Shown piece by piece: positions 6,469 through 6,475 of a DNA stretch of 6,475 nt (position 1 is its first letter; the number at the start of each line of letters is the position of its first letter). The notes beneath the pieces are model-generated. The model saw only the letters and a program-made list of their open reading frames with translations, did not search any database and was not told the DNA's origin. Source of the DNA: an uncultured Prevotella sp. (GTDB lineage: Bacteria; Bacteroidota; Bacteroidia; Bacteroidales; Bacteroidaceae); the NCBI RefSeq assembly GCF_900549175.1, contig NZ_URNN01000162.1, positions 1-6,475 of the forward strand. Direction: 5' to 3'. Made by a program: the position numbers and the translations under genes.

Positions 6469-6475
6469 CAAAATA

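Noticed and set aside
6440..6475. Rho-independent terminator at the end of the operon
   Set aside because: The hairpin is short and mismatched, no T-run follows before the window ends, and the same sequence occurs at 1089-1117 where no operon end fits.
1..6475. tRNA, rRNA, CRISPR array, toxin-antitoxin or phage genes
   Set aside because: No cloverleaf, spaced repeat array or recognisable protein of those kinds was seen; the only repeats are those listed.

Overview
The window reads as a chromosomal segment of a Bacteroidota, most likely Bacteroidales and possibly Prevotella-like. This rests on TAnnTTTG-type promoter boxes (82-89, 1033-1040), A-rich leaders with no Shine-Dalgarno sequence before the starts, frequent ATA isoleucine codons, and the style of the proteins. 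The genus is inference. All six genes lie on the + strand and account for almost all of the DNA.

Layout: 1-117 is an upstream region with a recognisable promoter. 118-993 is a YicC-family endoribonuclease. 994-1235 is a 242-base gap filled almost entirely by a MITE-like element with imperfect 37-nt terminal inverted repeats (31/37, inner 25 nt 24/25), carrying a REP-type palindrome headed by GTAG near its centre. 1236-5361 and 5378-6445 hold a tightly packed five-gene run: guanylate kinase (gmk), nicotinate-mononucleotide adenylyltransferase (nadD), an EptA/CptA-like membrane phosphoethanolamine-transferase-type protein, and two acyltransferase-3 membrane proteins. Gaps are 30, 9, -20 and 16 bases. 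A second, exact copy of the 29-nt REP-containing repeat sits at 6440-6468 and supplies the stop codon of the last gene.

How the genes work together: yicC (RNA turnover), gmk (GMP to GDP) and nadD (NAD synthesis) are housekeeping functions. The last three genes look like an envelope-decoration set: one enzyme likely to transfer phosphoethanolamine and two likely to move acyl groups onto surface glycan or lipid. They appear to be co-transcribed with gmk and nadD. Transcription of this run probably begins inside the inserted element, whose right inverted repeat contains a promoter-like box 28-35 bases before the gmk leader's predicted start region.

I see no convincing new defence or mobile system here. 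The points most worth a second look are the inverted-repeat element between yicC and gmk, its outward promoter-like box, and the REP repeat that ends the last gene.
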